From positions 1 through 9,853 of the forward strand of contig JAERRQ010000361.1 of NCBI GenBank assembly GCA_016735355.1: a DNA stretch of 9,853 bases, in the 5' to 3' direction. Position numbers and translations under genes: made by a program. Source of the DNA: Desulfobacterales bacterium. Lineage in GTDB: Bacteria; Desulfobacterota; Desulfobacteria; Desulfobacterales; BuS5. The notes below the pieces were generated by a model. It was not told the origin of the DNA. It made no database searches and saw nothing but the letters and a program-made list of their open reading frames with translations. This document shows, piece after piece, positions 6,528 to 9,853 of this stretch (its first letter is position 1; every line of letters starts with the position of its first letter).

Positions 6528-8675
6528 ATGATTCGTATTAACGATATACTTGACAAAATTATCGAAAACTATCCGGATGCGGAACTGGATATAATAGAGC
6601 GCGCATATGTCTATTCGGCCAGGGTGCATGAAGGACAGGTACGTTTATCCGGTGAGCCTTATTTATCACATCCCCTTGAAGTGGCAGGAATTCTGGCTGA
6701 TATGAAGCTCGATGCGGTAAGCATTGCAGCCGGCCTGCTTCATGATGTAATCGAAGATACAAACGCTACCACGGATGAGATCAAAAAACTTTTCGGGCAG
6801 GAAATTTTACATATTGTTTCCGGAGTTACAAAACTAAGCGTTCTGAAATTTAACGATTCCCATGCCCGCCATGCTGAAAGCATAAGAAAAATGATCCTTG
6901 CCATGGCTGATGATATCAGGGTCATTTTAATTAAACTGGCAGACAGACTTCATAACATGAAAACGCTTCAATTTCATAAAAAAGAGGATAAGAAAAGAAA
7001 AATTGCAAGGGAAACTCTCGATATTTATACACCGATTGCCTCCCGACTGGGTATTTACTGGATTAAAAAAGAGCTTGAAGATATGTCCATGGCATATCTT
7101 TATCCTGATGAATATAACAGGATAAAAAATTTTATCAGCAAAGATAACAAAGAAAGGGACAATTATATTACAACCGTTGCCCAATATATTTACGATCTAT
7201 TTGCAGATAATGATTTAAAATGTAAAGTTGCCGGCAGGTATAAGGGATTTTACAGTGTTTATAAAAAAATGATCGCTCAGGATCTGGAACTGGAAGATGT
7301 TTACGACATTATAGCATTCAGAGTGATAGTAGATACTATACCCCATTGCTATGAAGTACTGGGGTTAATACATGCTTTGTGGAAACCGATAGATATCAAG
7401 TTCAAAGATTATATCGGTCGACCAAAGCCCAACATGTACCAGTCTCTCCATACTACCGTGATAGGCCCTTCGGGTGAAAGGATTGAAATTCAAATCAGAA
7501 CACATGAGATGGATAAGGTCGCCAAATCCGGGATTGCGGCACATTGGAGTTATAAAGAGGGACTGAAAATAGATGAAAAAACCGGCAATGCATTTGCCTG
7601 GATTCAAAACCTGGTTGAAAACCAAAAAAACATACTCGATCCGGATGAATTTCTGGACAACGTAAGAATAGATCTTTTCCCGGATGAGGTTTATATATTC
7701 ACTCCTACGGGGGAGATAAAGACACTTGCCAAGGGCTCAACACCAGTTGACTTTGCCTATCTTATTCATACGGAAGTTGGAGACCAATGTACCGGCGCCA
7801 AGGTGAACGGTCATATTGTTCCTCTAAAATATAAGCTCAGCACCGCTGATATAGTAGAGATCCTTACATCAAAGGGACACCATCCCAGCCGGGATTGGCT
7901 TAATTTTGTTAAAACAGTGAAAGCCCGCTCAAGAATCAGGCAATGGATAAAAAATCAGGAAAGGTCTCGCAGTATAAGTTTGGGCAGGGAAATTTGTGAA
8001 AAGGCTTTCCACAAATATAAACTCAATTTTAACAAGATAGCCAACTCGGAAGAAATGGAGAGCATAGCAACCAATTTCAAGTTTAAAACTGTCGAGGATC
8101 TGATAGCGAGTATCGGTTTTGGTAAAACCACTGCCCTGCAGATAATCAGAAAACTGATCCCTGATACGGAAACAGAAATCAAAGAAGAACCATCGCCCGG
8201 CAAAATTGCCGCTCATTCTCACAAGAAAAAAACCGCAACCGGAATTCTTGTAAAAGGTGCGGATGATATACTTATAAAATTCGGTAAGTGCTGTCAGCCC
8301 GTTCCCGGCGATTCTATAACAGGTTATATCACACAGGGGTATGGTGTTACCATACACAGGAGCAATTGCATAAACGCGTTAAAAATGAATCCTGAAAGAA
8401 GGATAGACGTAGAATGGAACAATAAAATTGCTGAGGCATATCCTGTTAAAATAGCAGTCTATTCAATAGACAGGATAGGATCATTGGCAGATCTTGCATC
8501 CAAGATCAGCAAAAAAAATACCAATATCCTCAATGTAAACACAGAAACCTCAGATGACGGAAGCGTAACAAGTTATTTCACGATAACCGTAAATGATACT
8601 ACCCATCTTGAGAGCATACTATACGCTCTCAAAAGGGTTGAAGGAGTTCAGGGTGTAAAAAGAATAGACATTTAG
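6528..8675 (+). CDS. Bifunctional (p)ppGpp synthetase/hydrolase, Rel/SpoT family
   Basis: This 715-residue long-form Rel/SpoT protein makes and degrades the stringent-response alarmones pppGpp and ppGpp. The N-terminal HD hydrolase domain is intact: H48 (YLSHP), H72-D73 (LLHDVIEDT, with E76 and D77) and N143 (LADRLHNMK). The synthetase domain follows, with R237, K239 and K247 of the ATP site, D260, YQSLHT and E320 (EIQIRT). Its KFKD motif (291-294) is the positively charged RXKD-type of bifunctional enzymes. After it come TGS (about 386-450), a zinc-finger-like region with CC at 588-589 (KFGKCCQPVPGD) and a C-terminal ACT/RRM domain (about 639-715), which sense uncharged tRNA on the ribosome. 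ATG 6528 begins 8 nt after the proS stop with only a weak GAG in front, suggesting translational coupling. RelA versus SpoT naming is not decided, so no symbol is given. Two residues near the ATP site are unusual. Confidence 0.95.
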   Translation: MIRINDILDKIIENYPDAELDIIERAYVYSARVHEGQVRLSGEPYLSHPLEVAGILADMKLDAVSIAAGLLHDVIEDTNATTDEIKKLFGQEILHIVSGVTKLSVLKFNDSHARHAESIRKMILAMADDIRVILIKLADRLHNMKTLQFHKKEDKKRKIARETLDIYTPIASRLGIYWIKKELEDMSMAYLYPDEYNRIKNFISKDNKERDNYITTVAQYIYDLFADNDLKCKVAGRYKGFYSVYKKMIAQDLELEDVYDIIAFRVIVDTIPHCYEVLGLIHALWKPIDIKFKDYIGRPKPNMYQSLHTTVIGPSGERIEIQIRTHEMDKVAKSGIAAHWSYKEGLKIDEKTGNAFAWIQNLVENQKNILDPDEFLDNVRIDLFPDEVYIFTPTGEIKTLAKGSTPVDFAYLIHTEVGDQCTGAKVNGHIVPLKYKLSTADIVEILTSKGHHPSRDWLNFVKTVKARSRIRQWIKNQERSRSISLGREICEKAFHKYKLNFNKIANSEEMESIATNFKFKTVEDLIASIGFGKTTALQIIRKLIPDTETEIKEEPSPGKIAAHSHKKKTATGILVKGADDILIKFGKCCQPVPGDSITGYITQGYGVTIHRSNCINALKMNPERRIDVEWNNKIAEAYPVKIAVYSIDRIGSLADLASKISKKNTNILNVNTETSDDGSVTSYFTITVNDTTHLESILYALKRVEGVQGVKRIDI

Positions 8676-8679
8676 CCGA

Positions 8680-8871
8680 TTAAGGTGCTTTAACCACATG
8701 ACCGGCTTTGATACATTTAGTGCATACTTTTATTTTTTTTACCCGGCCTTTATAATTCGCCCTTACTTTTTGAAGATTAGGGTTGAAACGACGCTTGGTT
8801 ATATTATGAGCATGGCTGACGTTATTCCCGGCCATCGGTTTTTTACCGCATATTTCACATATTTTTGACAT
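8680..8871 (-). CDS. rpmB: 50S ribosomal protein L28 (four-cysteine, zinc-type)
   Basis: This 63-residue basic protein matches bacterial L28 in length and sequence: [23 protein letters not shown], with its Arg- and Lys-rich core [10 protein letters not shown], and a C-terminal CTKC. The cysteines C5, C8, C50 and C53 form two CxxC pairs, so this is the zinc-binding version of L28. It is part of the large ribosomal subunit. The start is supported by GAGGA on the minus strand (8877-8881), 5 nt before the ATG. The gene is on the opposite strand to rel and converges on it, with 4 nt between the two stop codons. It is transcribed alone, without the rpmG partner seen beside it in many bacteria. Confidence 0.97.
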   Translation of the reverse strand: MSKICEICGKKPMAGNNVSHAHNITKRRFNPNLQKVRANYKGRVKKIKVCTKCIKAGHVVKAP

Positions 8872-8913
8872 ACTCTTCCTCTTTATTATTAAGGATCTTT
8901 GCTTAAAATATTA

Positions 8914-8942
8914 ATAATACCTTACAAAATTAAGCTTGTAAA
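8914..8942 (-). promoter_or_regulatory. Sigma-70-type promoter of rpmB
   Basis: On the minus strand, TTTACA (8937-8942, 5 of 6 to the -35 consensus) and TATTAT (8914-8919, 5 of 6 to the -10 consensus) are separated by exactly 17 nt. The start of transcription would fall near 8907, leaving a leader of about 35 nt before the rpmB ATG. The pair is well placed and has no competing gene. Promoter identity is inferred from sequence only. Confidence 0.75.
8922..8941. repeat. Short inverted repeat inside the rpmB promoter spacer
   Basis: TTACAA (8922-8927) and TTGTAA (8936-8941) are perfect inverted repeats separated by 8 nt. They overlap the -35 element and the spacer of the rpmB promoter, the position an operator would take. 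The half-sites are AT-rich and short, so chance cannot be excluded. No regulator is assigned. Confidence 0.35.
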
Positions 8943-9073
8943 GTATTCTTTTATGTTTTGCAACTGTTAGGAACGTGGACGAAAAACATTCGTTCCAATT
9001 AATTGTGTGCCGATCAAAGCATTTTTGATATTAATTGTAATACTTAAGTCAGCTTTTTCTTTTTTTCAGACAA

Positions 9074-9853
9074 TTAAATGTTGTTTGCCATTTTTTCCAC
9101 AGCAAGACTTACCTCTTGCGCTATGCCCTCCATATCTTCAGGCGCAAGGTTAATATAATCCATAGCGCCCTCTTCCACCTGCTCCATAAAACCATCAAGT
9201 CCGATACTGTCCATTGTGGCTGTTAAATCAGCTATATGAAGAATATATGCCATCCGGTTCGCCGGAGATTCCGAAGGAGAATGGTGAAACCTTATTGCAA
9301 TATTCTGATCATCCGGAATACTCCATTTTTTGCATAAATCCGATGCTATCTCCGCATGATCAAAACCGAGAGTATTTTTTTCGGCCTTTATTATATTATG
9401 CTTGTTTTTAGTTAATTCATTTTTAAATATTTCCTTTTTTGCAAAAAGGTAGCCATCCATAACAAGTTTACCGGCATCGTGAATCAACCCTGCTGAAAAA
9501 GCTTCATTTTCAATAACAGGATGTTTTTTTGCAGAAATTATCTTTGCTCCAATTGCAACAGCAATGGAATGTCTCCATAAAGCCCCTGAATCCATACCAT
9601 AACCCTTTAATCTTTTGCCGAGAAGGGTAGAGGAGCCTGCAACTGTCAATATTTCGCTAAGGGTATTGTATCCAAGCACTACAGAGGCCTGATGTATGGA
9701 GGAGACCATCCCGCTCATCCCATAATAAGCCGAATTTGCAATTTTAAGGACCATTGCCGCTATGGCCTGGTCTTTCTCAATAACTTTGGCAATATCTTTA
9801 AAGCTCGATCTGGGGTTTGACATGATTTCACGGACTTTTGAAATAACCCGGGG
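9074..9853 (-). CDS. HDOD-domain protein, start beyond window edge
   Basis: The frame is open from the TAA (9074-9076 on the minus strand) to the window end, so the N-terminus is missing and 259 residues are visible. The first visible residues, PRVISKVREIMSNPRSS, then DIAKVIEKDQAIAAMVLKIANSAYYG, are the classic opening of the HDOD domain, confirming that the ATG at 9821-9823 is internal. The fold continues with WRHSIAVAIGAKII and the metal-type motif GLIHDAGK, so the HD pair (H125-D126 of the fragment) is retained, followed by FDHAEIA and FHHSP. HDOD proteins are non-enzymatic or poorly enzymatic regulators linked to signalling, motility or stress; a specific role cannot be read here. The short C-terminal tail ends in VEKMANNI. 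It is transcribed in the same direction as rpmB but is separated by about 200 bp with a separate promoter for rpmB. Confidence 0.93.
   Translation of the reverse strand, partial: PRVISKVREIMSNPRSSFKDIAKVIEKDQAIAAMVLKIANSAYYGMSGMVSSIHQASVVLGYNTLSEILTVAGSSTLLGKRLKGYGMDSGALWRHSIAVAIGAKIISAKKHPVIENEAFSAGLIHDAGKLVMDGYLFAKKEIFKNELTKNKHNIIKAEKNTLGFDHAEIASDLCKKWSIPDDQNIAIRFHHSPSESPANRMAYILHIADLTATMDSIGLDGFMEQVEEGAMDYINLAPEDMEGIAQEVSLAVEKMANNI

Noticed and set aside
7929..8357. Minus-strand open frame of 142 codons within the Rel/SpoT gene
   Set aside because: It is antisense to the TGS-to-zinc-finger region of a clear Rel protein and shows no family resemblance.
8970..8996. Inverted repeat GGAACG/CGTTCC after the HDOD gene
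   Set aside because: The stem is 6 bp with a 15-nt loop and no T-run on either strand, so a terminator is not supported.
9013..9029. ATCAAA/TTTGAT hairpin in the HDOD-rpmB spacer
   Set aside because: It is an AT-only style weak 6-bp stem with no T-run on the minus strand, within chance expectation for AT-rich DNA.

Overview
The window looks like a chromosomal segment of an AT-leaning, Gram-negative anaerobe, most likely a sulfate-reducing Desulfobacterales-type member of the Desulfobacterota (former Deltaproteobacteria). This rests on the style of the two-component proteins, the many stand-alone receiver proteins, a bifunctional Rel/SpoT next to an archaeal/eukaryotic-type prolyl-tRNA synthetase, and an HDOD protein. 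The taxonomic call is inference from family resemblance, not a database result.

Layout. Positions 1-1715 (+) hold a tight signalling operon: the C-terminal part of a sensor histidine kinase (cut by the window start), a single-domain response regulator, and a small degenerate kinase-like protein that keeps the phospho-accepting His but lacks recognisable ATP-binding boxes. A 417-bp gene-free stretch follows (1716-2132), with a TTAGC-rich palindrome and an upstream leader sequence. Positions 2133-3560 (+) encode a 475-residue protein of unknown function with hexapeptide (left-handed beta-helix) character. Positions 3810-4247 (+) encode a second stand-alone receiver protein. The leader in front of it (3632-3781) is a diverged copy of the leader in front of the hexapeptide gene (1941-2100). 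This is the clearest unexplained non-coding signal in the window.

From 4369 the content becomes housekeeping: a small alpha/beta hydrolase (preceded by an 84-bp REP-like palindrome), proS, and a bifunctional (p)ppGpp synthetase/hydrolase, all on + with short gaps (15 and 8 nt), so probably one transcript. The Rel gene converges on rpmB (ribosomal protein L28, - strand) with only 4 nt between the stop codons. rpmB has a good sigma-70-type promoter in the following spacer. The window ends in an HDOD-domain gene on the - strand, truncated by the window edge.

How the parts may work together. The kinase, receiver, kinase-like His protein and second receiver could form a Spo0A-type or ChpT-type phosphorelay without a DNA-binding output in the window. 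The shared leader suggests that the hexapeptide protein and the second receiver are co-regulated. This is a hypothesis: the sequence shows the domains and the duplicated leader, but not the partners.
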